Positions 16,539-24,587 of a stretch of 64,000 bases of DNA are shown in pieces. Every line of letters starts with the position of its first letter. Positions within the stretch are counted from its first letter, which is position 1. This DNA comes from JACMNW01 sp043721855. GTDB lineage: Bacteria; Pseudomonadota; Alphaproteobacteria; Rhodobacterales; Rhodobacteraceae. The stretch spans positions 5,152 to 69,151 of the forward strand of contig JAYSPY010000010.1 in the NCBI GenBank assembly GCA_043721855.1. Reading direction: 5' to 3'. The position numbers and the translations under genes were made by a program. The notes under the pieces were generated by a model, which saw nothing but the letters and a program-made list of their open reading frames with translations, was not told where the DNA came from and made no database searches.

Positions 16539-17758
16539 AACTTGTTATTGACCGATTGGGCCACCACGGCGACGGTGTTGCTGCGGGGCCGAACGGGCCG
16601 GTTTTTGTCAGCCAGATGCTGCCAGGTGAAGAGGTTGAAGGCGATCTTGTTGGCGATAGGCTGACCAACACCCGCATCATCACACCGTCGGATCAGCGGG
16701 TTCGCCCGCCTTGTGTGCATGCAAAAACCTGCGGTGGGTGTTCGTTACAACACGCATCCGATGGCTTTGTTGCGGCGTGGAAAACGGGCATTGTAAAATC
16801 GGGGTTGGCGGGCCAGGGGCTGGCCGCTGATTTTCTGCCCATCGTCACCTCGCCGCCACGCAGCCGCAGGCGGGCGACCCTATCGGCGCGGCGTACCAAA
16901 TCGGGTGCGTTGCTGGGATTTCACGCGCGGGCATCTGAAATGTTGGTTGGCGTGCCGCAGTGCCAGTTGCTGCACCCGGATTTGGTAGCCAGCTTTCCCG
17001 CGTTGGAGGCGCTGGTAAAAATTGGCGGCTCGCGCGGGGGCGAAGTGTCGCTGACCGTGACCAAATCTGACGGCGGGCTTGATGTTGCAGTAACCGGCGG
17101 CAAAACGAACGAGTCTGGGTTGGCGATGGAATTGGCCCGCGTGGTTGAAGCGTTCGGTTTGGCGCGGCTGACGTGGAATGGCGAAGGTGTGGCGCTGCGC
17201 ACCATGCCGATGCAACGGTTTGGGCGTGCGCTTGTCGCGCCGCCGCCAGCAGCGTTTTTGCAAGCAACTGCCGAAGGCGAGGCCGCGCTTTTGGCCGCCG
17301 TTCGCGCGGCAATTGGCCCCGCGCGCCGGGTTGCGGATTTGTTTGCGGGCGTCGGAACATTTGCTTTGCCGCTTGCAGAAAATGCCGAAGTTCATGCTGT
17401 CGAAGGCGATGCGGCGATGGTGGCAGCATTGGAAAAAGGCTGGCGTCAGGCCGAAGGTCTGCGACGTGTAACGGCAGAGGCGCGCGATCTGTATCGTCGC
17501 CCGCTAGAGCCGGACGAGTTCAAAGGTTTCGATGCCGTTGTGATCGACCCGCCGCGGGCCGGGGCAGAGGCGCAGGTCGCAGCGCTGGCAAAATCCACCG
17601 TGCCGGTGATTGCCAGCGTCAGCTGTAACCCGGTGACGTTCGCGCGCGATGCAAAGGTGCTGGTGCAGGCGGGATACACGCTTACTTCTGTGCAGGTTGT
17701 GGATCAATTCCGGTGGTCATCGCATGTGGAATTGGTTGGCCGGTTTGCGCGCGCCTAG
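16535..17758 (+). CDS. Class I SAM-dependent RNA 5-methyluridine methyltransferase (RumA/TrmA family)
   Basis: A 407-residue methyltransferase that makes 5-methyluridine in rRNA or tRNA. A short N-terminal TRAM-like beta domain comes first (VIDRLGHHGDGVAAGPNGPV). Cysteines C60, C66, C69 (PPCVHAKTCGGCSLQHA) and C143 match the [4Fe-4S] cluster of RumA/RlmD-type enzymes. The SAM motif is VADLFAGVGTFALPLAE. The catalytic cysteine is C364 in SVSCNPVTFARD, after DPPRAGAEAQ. It starts at a GTG (16535) overlapping the ABC stop by 4 bp. Which uridine it modifies cannot be read. It is the last gene of the run that starts with Hsp33. Confidence 0.9.
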   Translation: MKLVIDRLGHHGDGVAAGPNGPVFVSQMLPGEEVEGDLVGDRLTNTRIITPSDQRVRPPCVHAKTCGGCSLQHASDGFVAAWKTGIVKSGLAGQGLAADFLPIVTSPPRSRRRATLSARRTKSGALLGFHARASEMLVGVPQCQLLHPDLVASFPALEALVKIGGSRGGEVSLTVTKSDGGLDVAVTGGKTNESGLAMELARVVEAFGLARLTWNGEGVALRTMPMQRFGRALVAPPPAAFLQATAEGEAALLAAVRAAIGPARRVADLFAGVGTFALPLAENAEVHAVEGDAAMVAALEKGWRQAEGLRRVTAEARDLYRRPLEPDEFKGFDAVVIDPPRAGAEAQVAALAKSTVPVIASVSCNPVTFARDAKVLVQAGYTLTSVQVVDQFRWSSHVELVGRFARA

Positions 17759-17848
17759 CGGTCAAACTTGCGCGATTTCCCAACGGCCCATCTAGGCAGC
17801 GCGCAGGAATAACGCTAAGGCTTTGAAAAAAAACGGGGCAGGCATTCC

Positions 17849-18343
17849 ATGAGTATTGTCAGAGTAATATTGGTGGTGGCATTTGCGCTGGGCCTAACTG
17901 GCTGTGCGTCAAAGTTTTTGCGCTATAACGGGCCGGACGTGACCTCGATTCAGGTGCATAAGGCGGACCGGAAGATGTATCTGCTGCACAATGGTCAGGT
18001 GCTGGAAAGCTATGATGTGGCGCTTGGTTTTGCCCCGCTTGGGCACAAGCAGTTTGAAGGCGACGGCAAGACGCCCGAAGGCACCTATATGATAACGCAT
18101 CGCAACCCAAAGTCGGAATATCACCTGTCCTTGGGTATTTCTTATCCCAACGATGTTGACCGCGAATTTGCCGCCTTGGCGGAAAAGCCCACAGGGGGCG
18201 ATATTTTCATCCATGGCCATTCGTATTTTCGCGGAAGAAACAAAGGCGATTGGACGGCAGGATGCATTGCTGTCACGGATAAAGAGGTTGAGGTGATCTA
18301 TTCGATGATCAAGCCCGGCACCGTTATTCACATCCTGCCCTAG
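17849..18343 (+). CDS. L,D-transpeptidase-fold (YkuD) lipoprotein
   Basis: A 164-residue lipoprotein with signal peptide and lipobox LTGC (lipidated C19). The YkuD catalytic segment is complete: H122 in IFIHGHSYFRGRNKGDWTAG followed by C139 in GCIAV. Enzymes of this fold make 3-3 cross-links in peptidoglycan or attach proteins to it; some small single-domain members have other amidase or carboxypeptidase roles. The ATG at 17849 follows GGCAGG. It is convergent with a CAP-domain lipoprotein and 0.7 kb from another YkuD protein, giving a small envelope cluster. Confidence 0.88.
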   Translation: MSIVRVILVVAFALGLTGCASKFLRYNGPDVTSIQVHKADRKMYLLHNGQVLESYDVALGFAPLGHKQFEGDGKTPEGTYMITHRNPKSEYHLSLGISYPNDVDREFAALAEKPTGGDIFIHGHSYFRGRNKGDWTAGCIAVTDKEVEVIYSMIKPGTVIHILP

Positions 18344-18349
18344 CGCAGG

Positions 18350-18868
18350 TCAGGCACCCGTCACCATCGTCCACCAGATTTTGCCGTTCTGTTCCTGAAA
18401 CCATGCGAAACCAAGGTCGCGGACAGTTGGGTCCATGATAACATCGCGGGTGTCAGGCTGGGACATCCACGCTGACAGAGTTTCAAGCTCAGTCTCGTAG
18501 GTTTCGGAAATCAATTCGCCCACAAGTCGGCCCTGATAGCCAACGCGCTGCACCCGCGCCAACGGCGATGATCCGTCCGATCCAAAATGCCACGGGCGGT
18601 TTTGCACCGACATATCGCGCGAATGGGTTGCCGCTGCCGCATCCAGCGCTGCGTTAAAGGCAAGCGGCGACAGACCCTTTGCCCCGCGCAGGCTGTTCAC
18701 TGAATCAAGCAAGCGAAACGGGATTTTGGCCGCAGTATCTGCATTGATCTTGTAAACTTGCGGCAAGGGTCTGCCGCTGCTGTCGGTTTGTAGTTCTGTG
18801 CCTGCGCCAGTACTGCATGCCGCCAAAGCAGCCATGCCGCCAAACATCAGGATCATACGTCGGTTCAT
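18350..18868 (-). CDS. CAP/SCP-domain lipoprotein
   Basis: A 172-residue lipoprotein: MNRRMILMFGGMAALAACST has a signal peptide with lipobox LAAC (C18). The mature part is a short CAP (SCP/PR-1-like) domain: VNSLRGAKGLSPLAFNAALD, ATHSRDMSVQNRPWHFGSDG (with the CAP histidine), VGELISETYE, and DPTVRDLGFAWF near the end. Bacterial CAP proteins sit in the envelope and have mostly unknown activities. It is only 6 bp from the stop of the convergent YkuD lipoprotein gene, and a second YkuD gene starts divergently at 19057. Confidence 0.87.
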   Translation of the reverse strand: MNRRMILMFGGMAALAACSTGAGTELQTDSSGRPLPQVYKINADTAAKIPFRLLDSVNSLRGAKGLSPLAFNAALDAAAATHSRDMSVQNRPWHFGSDGSSPLARVQRVGYQGRLVGELISETYETELETLSAWMSQPDTRDVIMDPTVRDLGFAWFQEQNGKIWWTMVTGA

Positions 18869-19056
18869 GGCCTTGCCTTCGATTGGGGTCGGAAATTTTT
18901 TCTGTTTGCCTTAACTGGCTCCGCTGTTCTTACAGAAAGCTGTGCCGGTGTTCAAACCCAACTCTGCGTGTCTTTGCCCAATAACAACGGTTTGATTTGC
19001 GGTTTTCTGCCTTAGGGGGTAGTCAGGCCGAAATGTGCTGGTGAAGGAGAATGCTG

Positions 19057-19656
19057 ATGGGCACCGATAACGAGGTCAAATTTGATCGACGCGCTTTGCT
19101 GGGCGGTGCTGCTGTGGCGTTTGGGTCTTTAGCGCTTCCGTCCTTTGCCCAGGACGCGGCACCAGACTTTGCGATTGATGCCGGACCGATTCGCAACAAC
19201 ATATCCAGTTTTCGTATGCTGGATTGGCAACCTTATTTTACTGACACTAAAAAAGGCGCAATTTTGGTCGATATCACGTCGCGCGCGCTACACTTTTGGT
19301 CCGAAGATCAAACCACATATAAACTGTACCCCACTTCGGTGCCGCTTTCCGATGATCTGACGCGCCTCGGGCGTTCCGAAGTGGTGGAGAAGGTCGTGAA
19401 CCCATCCTGGCGCCCAACGCCTGCAATGCGCGAACGCAACCCTGAATGGCCAGAGGTGATCGAGGGTGGATCACCCGATAACCCACTGGGAGTGCGGGCA
19501 CTTTACCTGTCTTGGCAGTATTATCGCATCCACGGCACGCATGACACGCGCAAGATCGGGCGGCGGTCTTCGAATGGCTGTGTGGGCCTTTATAATGAAC
19601 ATATCCTCGAGCTGTTCGCGATGGCGCAAGTGGGCACTCAGGTGCTGTTGATCTAA
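19057..19656 (+). CDS. L,D-transpeptidase (YkuD) with twin-arginine-like signal
   Basis: A 199-residue exported YkuD protein. The N-terminus carries DRRALLGGAAVAFGSLALPS followed by SFAQ, a twin-arginine-type signal with a likely cut after SFA. The body has GAILVDITSRALHFW, a typical first YkuD strand. The catalytic region is YYRIHGTHDTRKIGRRSSNG followed by CVGLYN, with cysteine C175. It should form L,D-cross-links or anchor proteins in peptidoglycan. An upstream ATG at 19051 is in frame, but AAGGAG ends only one base before it and is 7 bases from the ATG at 19057, so I take 19057. It is divergent from the CAP lipoprotein gene. Confidence 0.9.
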   Translation: MGTDNEVKFDRRALLGGAAVAFGSLALPSFAQDAAPDFAIDAGPIRNNISSFRMLDWQPYFTDTKKGAILVDITSRALHFWSEDQTTYKLYPTSVPLSDDLTRLGRSEVVEKVVNPSWRPTPAMRERNPEWPEVIEGGSPDNPLGVRALYLSWQYYRIHGTHDTRKIGRRSSNGCVGLYNEHILELFAMAQVGTQVLLI

Positions 19657-19870
19657 GTTTTTCCGGCTGTTCTGATGTGAAATTTACCGTATGCGTCCTT
19701 TGGTTTGGACGTGCGCGTTTATTTGTGTCAGTTGAGCCTGCCGTTATGCGGCAATCATGTGTTGCTAAATTGACGCCACAATAACGAAGCGACTTTCGCA
19801 CCAACAAGCCTGATTGCAAAAAGCTGCCTGAACTGGTTAGAACTCAGTTACGAGGATTTGACTTGGGTGT

Positions 19871-19901
19871 GCGATATCACCTCTGAAATATCAGATATCG
19901 C
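19871..19901 (+). repeat. Inverted repeat in the leader of the small membrane protein gene
   Basis: Perfect 8-bp arms GCGATATC (19871-19878) and GATATCGC (19894-19901) with a 15-base spacer lie 19 bases before the ATG at 19921. It could be an operator or an mRNA stem just ahead of the ribosome site. No T-run follows, so it is not a terminator. Confidence 0.5.
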
Positions 19902-19920
19902 GCGATAAATGGAGAATACT

Positions 19921-20103
19921 ATGAAAAAGTTCGCACTCGCTGCCGCTCTGTCGGTTGCTACTACATCCGCTTTCGCTGGTGGTCTTGTTGAGCCAGTAAT
20001 GGAGCCAGAAGTAGTTGCAGCAGAAACATCGTCGTCCGCTGGCGGCATCATTGTTCCGTTGCTGCTTCTGCTTGTGATTGCAGCTGCTGTTTCGTCGAAC
20101 TGA
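19921..20103 (+). CDS. Small (60 aa) exported single-span membrane protein
   Basis: I recognise the shape from roseobacter genomes but know no function. The product begins MKKFALAAALSVATTSAFAG, a clean signal peptide cut after AFA. The 41-residue mature part has an acidic segment (EPVMEPEVVAAETSSSA) and a hydrophobic helix GGIIVPLLLLLVIAAAVSSN at the end. The GGAG at 19911-19914 is well placed for the ATG at 19921. The gene has its own leader repeat and a strong terminator directly after it, so it forms a stand-alone, possibly strongly expressed unit. The Pro in the last helix and the short mature chain suggest a small inner-membrane or assembled membrane peptide. Confidence 0.8.
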   Translation: MKKFALAAALSVATTSAFAGGLVEPVMEPEVVAAETSSSAGGIIVPLLLLLVIAAAVSSN

Positions 20104-20123
20104 TCTTAGGATCAATTCGTTTG

Positions 20124-20157
20124 AAAGACGGCAGCTTGTCTGCCGTCTTTTTTATTT
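20124..20157 (+). terminator. Strong intrinsic terminator after the small membrane protein gene
   Basis: Perfect 11-bp arms AAAGACGGCAG / CTGCCGTCTTT (20124-20134 and 20140-20150) with a 5-base loop, followed by TTTATTT. It lies 20 bases after the stop codon of the 60-residue protein. Because the arms carry AAA/TTT ends, it may also stop hemH transcription from the other strand. Confidence 0.88.
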
Positions 20158-20168
20158 GAGCGGGACTG

Positions 20169-21230
20169 CTAGCGTATCCAACCCGCCAGATTTTCCTGGA
20201 TCACCGCAACGAGCGCCTCGATATGCGCGTCGTTGTCATTAAGGCAAGGAATATAAGTGAAGCTTTTGCCGCCGGCATGTTCGAACGCTTCTCTGATCTC
20301 ACCGTTGATTTCTTCAAGTGTTTCAATGCAATCCGCTGAAAATGCCGGCGCGATGACGGCGATTCGCGTTTTTCCAGCCTTCGCCAATTCTGCCACATGT
20401 TTGACTGTGTAGGGCTTTAGCCATTCTTCCGGACCAAAGACCGACTGGAAAGTTGTGTTGATCGCTTCTTTCGGCCAGCCCAGGCGTTCGCGCAGCAAAC
20501 GCGATGTTTTGGCGCAGTGGCAGTGATACGGATCACCCGACATCAGATAGCGTTTTGGCATACCGTGATAAGATGCGACCAGCACATCAGGCGTGTGATC
20601 CAAGGCGGCATACGCGGTTTCAACCGATTTTGCCAAAGCATCAATATACATCGGATGATCAAAATATTCGGGCACAGTGCGCGATGCGGGCTGGCGCTTT
20701 TCCTTCATCAGCGCGCGAAAGAACTGGTCATTCGCAGTCGCAACCGTAGCCCCGGCATAGTGCGGATATAACGGGAAAAACAGAATTTTTTCGCAGCCCG
20801 CCGCAACCATCGCGCGCACTTTTGAGTCGGTTGATGGGTTGCCATAGCGCATACAGTAATCAACCATCACCTCTGATCCGTGCAGATCGGCCATAGCCGT
20901 AGCGATCTTCGCGGTCTGGTCTTTGGTAATCGTCATCAACGGGCTTTCGCCCTGTTCGTGGTTCCAGATCAGCTTGTAATTCGCGCCTGAACTGAACGGG
21001 CGTTTGGTCAGGATGATCAACTGCAACAGCGGCTGCCACTTCCAACTGGCGTAATCAATCACCCGTTTGTCTGACAAAAACTCGTTCAGATAGCGACGCA
21101 TTGACCAATAATCATAGTTGTCGGGGGTGCCAAGGTTCGCCAGCAGAACGCCGATCTTGGCGGGCTTTACCGATGGATGATCTTCCGGCGCATGTGCCAA
21201 TCGCCCTTCGCCCGGGGCAACAGTCACCAT
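20169..21230 (-). CDS. hemH: Ferrochelatase
   Basis: Inserts Fe(II) into protoporphyrin IX, the last step of protoheme synthesis. The conserved segments are all present: KIGVLLANLGTPDNYDYWSM at the start, SASYHGMPKRY-type active site (VLVASYHGMPKRYLMSGDPY, with the metal-site histidine), then FQSVFGPEEWLKPYT with the partner glutamate, and APAFSADCIETLEEINGE near the end. From the ATG at 21230 the product is 353 residues with a 25-residue lead before the first strand, as in relatives. Upstream in-frame starts at 21278, 21305 and 21317 exist and none has a clear ribosome site, so the start is uncertain. It follows the NDUFAF5-like gene on the same strand. Confidence 0.93.
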   Translation of the reverse strand: MVTVAPGEGRLAHAPEDHPSVKPAKIGVLLANLGTPDNYDYWSMRRYLNEFLSDKRVIDYASWKWQPLLQLIILTKRPFSSGANYKLIWNHEQGESPLMTITKDQTAKIATAMADLHGSEVMVDYCMRYGNPSTDSKVRAMVAAGCEKILFFPLYPHYAGATVATANDQFFRALMKEKRQPASRTVPEYFDHPMYIDALAKSVETAYAALDHTPDVLVASYHGMPKRYLMSGDPYHCHCAKTSRLLRERLGWPKEAINTTFQSVFGPEEWLKPYTVKHVAELAKAGKTRIAVIAPAFSADCIETLEEINGEIREAFEHAGGKSFTYIPCLNDNDAHIEALVAVIQENLAGWIR

Positions 21231-21336
21231 CTTGGCGGCGGTCAGGGCTATGCCCTGTTCCGGCTTGTCGTCTCGCATCGCGTTGGTCCCATTGTTCCTG
21301 CGCATTCCCTTGGACATAACTGCATTCGTGGCGGGG

Positions 21337-22173
21337 TCAACCGTCGCCAAGACCGCGCGCAAGCGTCTTTTCGTCTGCGCTCAGCAGGTCCGCAAGACGG
21401 TGCGTGGCCGAACCGGGACGAAGCGGCTTTTGTTGGCTTTCATCCGGTGCCCATCCTGTCAGACAGATCATGTCAAAAGTTGCGGGAACAAGGCCATCAA
21501 CGTCGCCAAATGCTGTAAGGTAGTTTTGTGCGGCCAGCGCGAACAGGGTTCGGTGGGCTGGCAGACGCTTGCGGTGCTGCAAAGCATTGCCCTCGCCCAT
21601 TGCGCGCAAATCAGCCATCAAATGAAAGGCGTCGCGGTATCTGACGGTGCGGGTCACACTGTCGGCCACCGGCAGGGCAAAACCGGCGCGCTGTAGCAGC
21701 CCGCCAAGATCACGGATTTCGCCCATGGGCAGCACGCGCGGCGACAGGCCGCCGGTCAAGGATACCTCTGCCTCGGCCAAGCTGGTGCGAAGTTGCGACA
21801 GGGTTTGGCCGCCAAACAGCAGCCCAAGGAACAATCCATCGGGCTTAAGCGCGCGCCTGCATTGCACCAACTGCCCAACCGGATCGTTCGCCCAATGAAG
21901 TGCCAGCGCGTGGATCACCAGATCATGTGCGCCAACCGCCAGATCCAACACGTCGGTATCCGCAACCATGCGCGCGTTTGGGATCACTTCGCGCCACATA
22001 TCTGCAAAAGGTGTCACTATGGCGGGCGATGTAAACCTTCTGTTAACCTCGATCAGTCTTTCCTGAACTTCGATCACGGCTTCTTCGTGCAAAAACAGGG
22101 CAGGGGCCCGCAAGGCGCGGGACCGGTTGCGATCAAGGGCCAGTCGATCGGTTAGCAATGGTTGGGTCTGCAT
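21337..22173 (-). CDS. NDUFAF5-like methyltransferase-fold protein
   Basis: A 278-residue protein (from the ATG at 22173) of the BioC/NDUFAF5-like branch common in alphaproteobacteria. Recognisable parts are LALDRNRSRALRAPALFLHE, EVQERLIEVNRRFTSPAIVT, ALALHWANDPVGQLVQCRRA followed by LKPDGLFLGLLFGGQTL, and VLPMGEIRDLGGLLQRAGFA. The mitochondrial homologue hydroxylates or modifies an arginine during complex I assembly; the bacterial role is inferred only. The usual SAM-binding glycine motif (E/DxGxGxG) is not visible between residues 40 and 60, where VNRRFTSPAIVTPFADMW stands instead. An ATG at 22185 is an alternative start. It is divergent from comF with only 23 bp between starts. Confidence 0.82.
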   Translation of the reverse strand: MQTQPLLTDRLALDRNRSRALRAPALFLHEEAVIEVQERLIEVNRRFTSPAIVTPFADMWREVIPNARMVADTDVLDLAVGAHDLVIHALALHWANDPVGQLVQCRRALKPDGLFLGLLFGGQTLSQLRTSLAEAEVSLTGGLSPRVLPMGEIRDLGGLLQRAGFALPVADSVTRTVRYRDAFHLMADLRAMGEGNALQHRKRLPAHRTLFALAAQNYLTAFGDVDGLVPATFDMICLTGWAPDESQQKPLRPGSATHRLADLLSADEKTLARGLGDG

Positions 22174-22196
22174 CGGTGGTAACATAGGCGGAGCAT

Positions 22197-22919
22197 ATGG
22201 GAATACAAGGCGCACTTCACCTGATTTACCCACCGCAATGCATCACATGCGATGCTTTGGTGACAACAGATTTTGGGCTTTGCGGCGCTTGCTGGCGCGA
22301 CACGCCATTCGCCACGGGTTTGGTTTGCGATCAATGCGGCGTGCCTTTACCGGGCGAAGACCCCGGCCATTCGGTGCGATGTGATGACTGTATGACCATC
22401 GCACGGCCGTGGTCCCAAGGGCGGGCGGCTCTGATCTACCGTGATAATGCACGCAAGATTGTTCTGTCGCTTAAGCACGGGGACAGGCTGGATTTGGCCC
22501 GCCCGGCCGCGGGGTGGCTGATGCATGCGGCAGAACCGATGTTGAGGCCCGGCATGGTGGTGGTGCCAATTCCCCTGCATTGGATGCGGCTGCTGAAGCG
22601 TCGCTATAATCAGGCGGCGGTTTTGTCAGGCGCTCTGGCAAAGCTGGCAAGTTTGCATCATTGTCCCGATTTGCTGCTGCGCCAGCACAGTACTGGCACC
22701 CAGGATGGCCGCGACAGGGACGCCCGGTTTCGCAATATGCATGATGCCATTGCCGTGCATCCAAAGCGCAGTAAACTGGTTGAGGGCCGCCATATCTTGT
22801 TGGTCGATGACGTGATGACATCGGGGGCCACACTTGCCGCAGCGTCCGAGGCCTGCATTGCATCAGGCGCAACAGAGGTTTCCGTTCTGGTTCTGGCACG
22901 CGTTGCGAAGGATGCTTAA
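22197..22919 (+). CDS. ComF family phosphoribosyltransferase-like protein
   Basis: A 240-residue ComF-family protein. Four N-terminal Cys pairs of zinc-finger type are seen (YPPQCITCDALV, GLCGACWRD, VCDQCGVPLPG, RCDDCMTI). A type I phosphoribosyltransferase domain follows, with the PRPP loop HILLVDDVMTSGATLAAASE near the C-terminus and RRYNQAAVLSGALAK before it. In naturally competent bacteria ComF acts in DNA uptake; in most alphaproteobacteria the role is unproven and purine/DNA salvage is also proposed. The ATG at 22197 follows GCGGAG. The start is 23 bp from the divergent methyltransferase gene. Confidence 0.92.
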   Translation: MGIQGALHLIYPPQCITCDALVTTDFGLCGACWRDTPFATGLVCDQCGVPLPGEDPGHSVRCDDCMTIARPWSQGRAALIYRDNARKIVLSLKHGDRLDLARPAAGWLMHAAEPMLRPGMVVVPIPLHWMRLLKRRYNQAAVLSGALAKLASLHHCPDLLLRQHSTGTQDGRDRDARFRNMHDAIAVHPKRSKLVEGRHILLVDDVMTSGATLAAASEACIASGATEVSVLVLARVAKDA

Positions 22920-22969
22920 ATCCCTATAGTCATGCACAATCGCCTGCATGCTGTTTAGGACCGTCGTTC

Positions 22970-23227
22970 ATGAAAACTGTTGAAATCTACACCACGCAAA
23001 GCTGCCCCTATTGCCATGCTGCCAAACGACTGTTGACCAGGAAGAGCGCGGCTTTTTCTGAAATCGACGTTGGCAGAGATGCATCTTTGCGCATTGCCAT
23101 GACCAAGCGCGCGAATGGCGGCCAGACTGTGCCACAGATTTTCATTGGCGGCGTGCATGTTGGCGGTTCAGACGATCTGCACGCGCTGGACCATGCGGGC
23201 AAACTAGACGCGTTGCTGGCGGGTTAG
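22970..23227 (+). CDS. grxC: Glutaredoxin 3
   Basis: An 85-residue dithiol glutaredoxin that reduces disulfides with glutathione. The active site CPYC is at residues 12-15 (YTTQSCPYCHAAKRLL). The TVP cis-proline (QTVPQIFIGG) and the GG(S)DDL glutathione-binding turn are present. The ATG at 22970 follows TAGGA. It is 50 bp after comF and directly abuts the nitrilase-family gene, whose ATG begins at the next base after the stop, so the three are likely one transcript. Confidence 0.95.
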   Translation: MKTVEIYTTQSCPYCHAAKRLLTRKSAAFSEIDVGRDASLRIAMTKRANGGQTVPQIFIGGVHVGGSDDLHALDHAGKLDALLAG

Positions 23228-24064
23228 ATGGCTATGCGCATAGGTTTGGTGCAGCTGACGGTCGGTGATGATCCTGCGGTTAATCTGCCCCAGACGCTTG
23301 CCCATGTGCGCGACGCGGTGGCGGGCGGTGCAAAATTTGTGCTGACGCCCGAATGCACCAATGGCCTGTCGTCAGACCGTGATCACCAGCGCGCGGTATT
23401 TCATCACGAGGCTGACGATCCCACCCTGGCTGCCCTGCGCATGCAGGCTGCGGCTTCTGGAATTTGGATGTTGATCGGGTCAATCGGTCTGAAAACCAAT
23501 GATGACGATGGCCGCTTTGCCAATCGGTCGTTCCTGATTGGGCCTGACGGCGGGATTGCCGCGCGCTATGACAAAATCCATATGTTCGACGTGAATGTTT
23601 CAGAAACCGAAGTTTACCGTGAATCAGCGGGTTATCGCCCCGGAGCGCAGGCCGTTCTGGCCGACACGCCGCTTGGCCGGATCGGGATGACGATCTGCTA
23701 TGATCTGCGCTTTGCGTTTTTGTATCGCCGTCTTGCCCAAGCGGGGGCGCAGATATTGACCGTGCCTGCCGCCTTCAACCACATCACGGGTGCCGCCCAT
23801 TGGGAAGTGTTGCTGCGCGCGCGCGCGATTGAAACGGGGTGTTACGTTCTTGCCCCCGCGCAGACCGGATTTCACCCCGAAACCGCAGGCAAGGGTCGCC
23901 GCACCTACGGCCATAGCCTTGTCATTTCACCTTGGGGCGACGTGTTGGCAGATGGCGGCACCGATCCGGGACTCACCTTCGCAGACATTGATTTAGCCGA
24001 AGTCACCAAAGCGCGGGCGCGCATCCCCTCGCTGAGCCATGATCGCCAGATTGTTGGCCCCTGA
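23228..24064 (+). CDS. Carbon-nitrogen hydrolase (nitrilase family, Nit-type)
   Basis: A 278-residue amidase of the nitrilase superfamily. The catalytic Glu-Lys-Cys triad is E42 (LTPECTNGL), K116 (ARYDKIHMFD) and C157 (GMTICYDLRF). It most resembles the Nit1/deaminated-glutathione amidase branch, which repairs a side product of transaminases; the next-door glutaredoxin fits a glutathione theme but does not prove it. The ATG at 23228 directly follows the grxC stop; a second ATG two codons later is possible. Its TGA overlaps the ATG of the MarR gene by one base. Confidence 0.91.
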   Translation: MAMRIGLVQLTVGDDPAVNLPQTLAHVRDAVAGGAKFVLTPECTNGLSSDRDHQRAVFHHEADDPTLAALRMQAAASGIWMLIGSIGLKTNDDDGRFANRSFLIGPDGGIAARYDKIHMFDVNVSETEVYRESAGYRPGAQAVLADTPLGRIGMTICYDLRFAFLYRRLAQAGAQILTVPAAFNHITGAAHWEVLLRARAIETGCYVLAPAQTGFHPETAGKGRRTYGHSLVISPWGDVLADGGTDPGLTFADIDLAEVTKARARIPSLSHDRQIVGP

Positions 24065-24507
24065 TGCAAGAAAAGACCGAAGATATCGCGATTGCCCTGT
24101 TTAGTGAGCTGTTCACCGCCGATCAGCTGGCCCGCAACCGCATTTCAAAAGTGCTGCCCCGCGGGATGCAACTTTCGCATTTTTCGGTGCTTAACCACCT
24201 TGCGGGTATCGGCGATGAACGATCACCCGCACAGCTTGCGCGCGCATTTCATGTCACGCGCGGGGCCATGACCAATACATTGGCCAAGCTTGAATGGGCG
24301 GGCCATATCCACATTCGCCCCGACTGGGATGATGCGCGACGCAAATTTGTGGCCATCAGCCCGTCAGGTCGTGCAGCGCGCGATGCGGCGGTTCAGGCCA
24401 TCGCACCTCTGATTGGCGAGGTGGTGCAGGCTCTGGGCGCAGACCGGGTCCGGTCGGTTCTGCCCGTGCTGCGTGAACTGCGCACCAAGCTTGAAGGGGA
24501 CGCCTGA
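24064..24507 (+). CDS. MarR-family transcriptional regulator
   Basis: A 147-residue winged-helix regulator. The DNA-binding part is SPAQLARAFHVTRGAMTNTL then AKLEWAGHIHIRPDWDDARR, which is helix-turn-helix plus wing with the conserved Asp-Arg. Flanking helices (DIAIALFSELFTADQLARNR at the start, VVQALGADRVRSVLPVLREL at the end) would form the dimer interface. MarR proteins usually bind small ligands or sense oxidation, often repressing neighbouring genes. It has no Cys near the N-terminus, so thiol sensing is not obvious. It overlaps the Nit gene by one base. Confidence 0.88.
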   Translation: MQEKTEDIAIALFSELFTADQLARNRISKVLPRGMQLSHFSVLNHLAGIGDERSPAQLARAFHVTRGAMTNTLAKLEWAGHIHIRPDWDDARRKFVAISPSGRAARDAAVQAIAPLIGEVVQALGADRVRSVLPVLRELRTKLEGDA

Positions 24508-24587
24508 CATTGCGCCGATAAGTTTTTGTCAACTATTTTGGCGTAGATCCTTTGGTCAACGGCGCGTTGGTCCAAAAGGGGCAAGTC

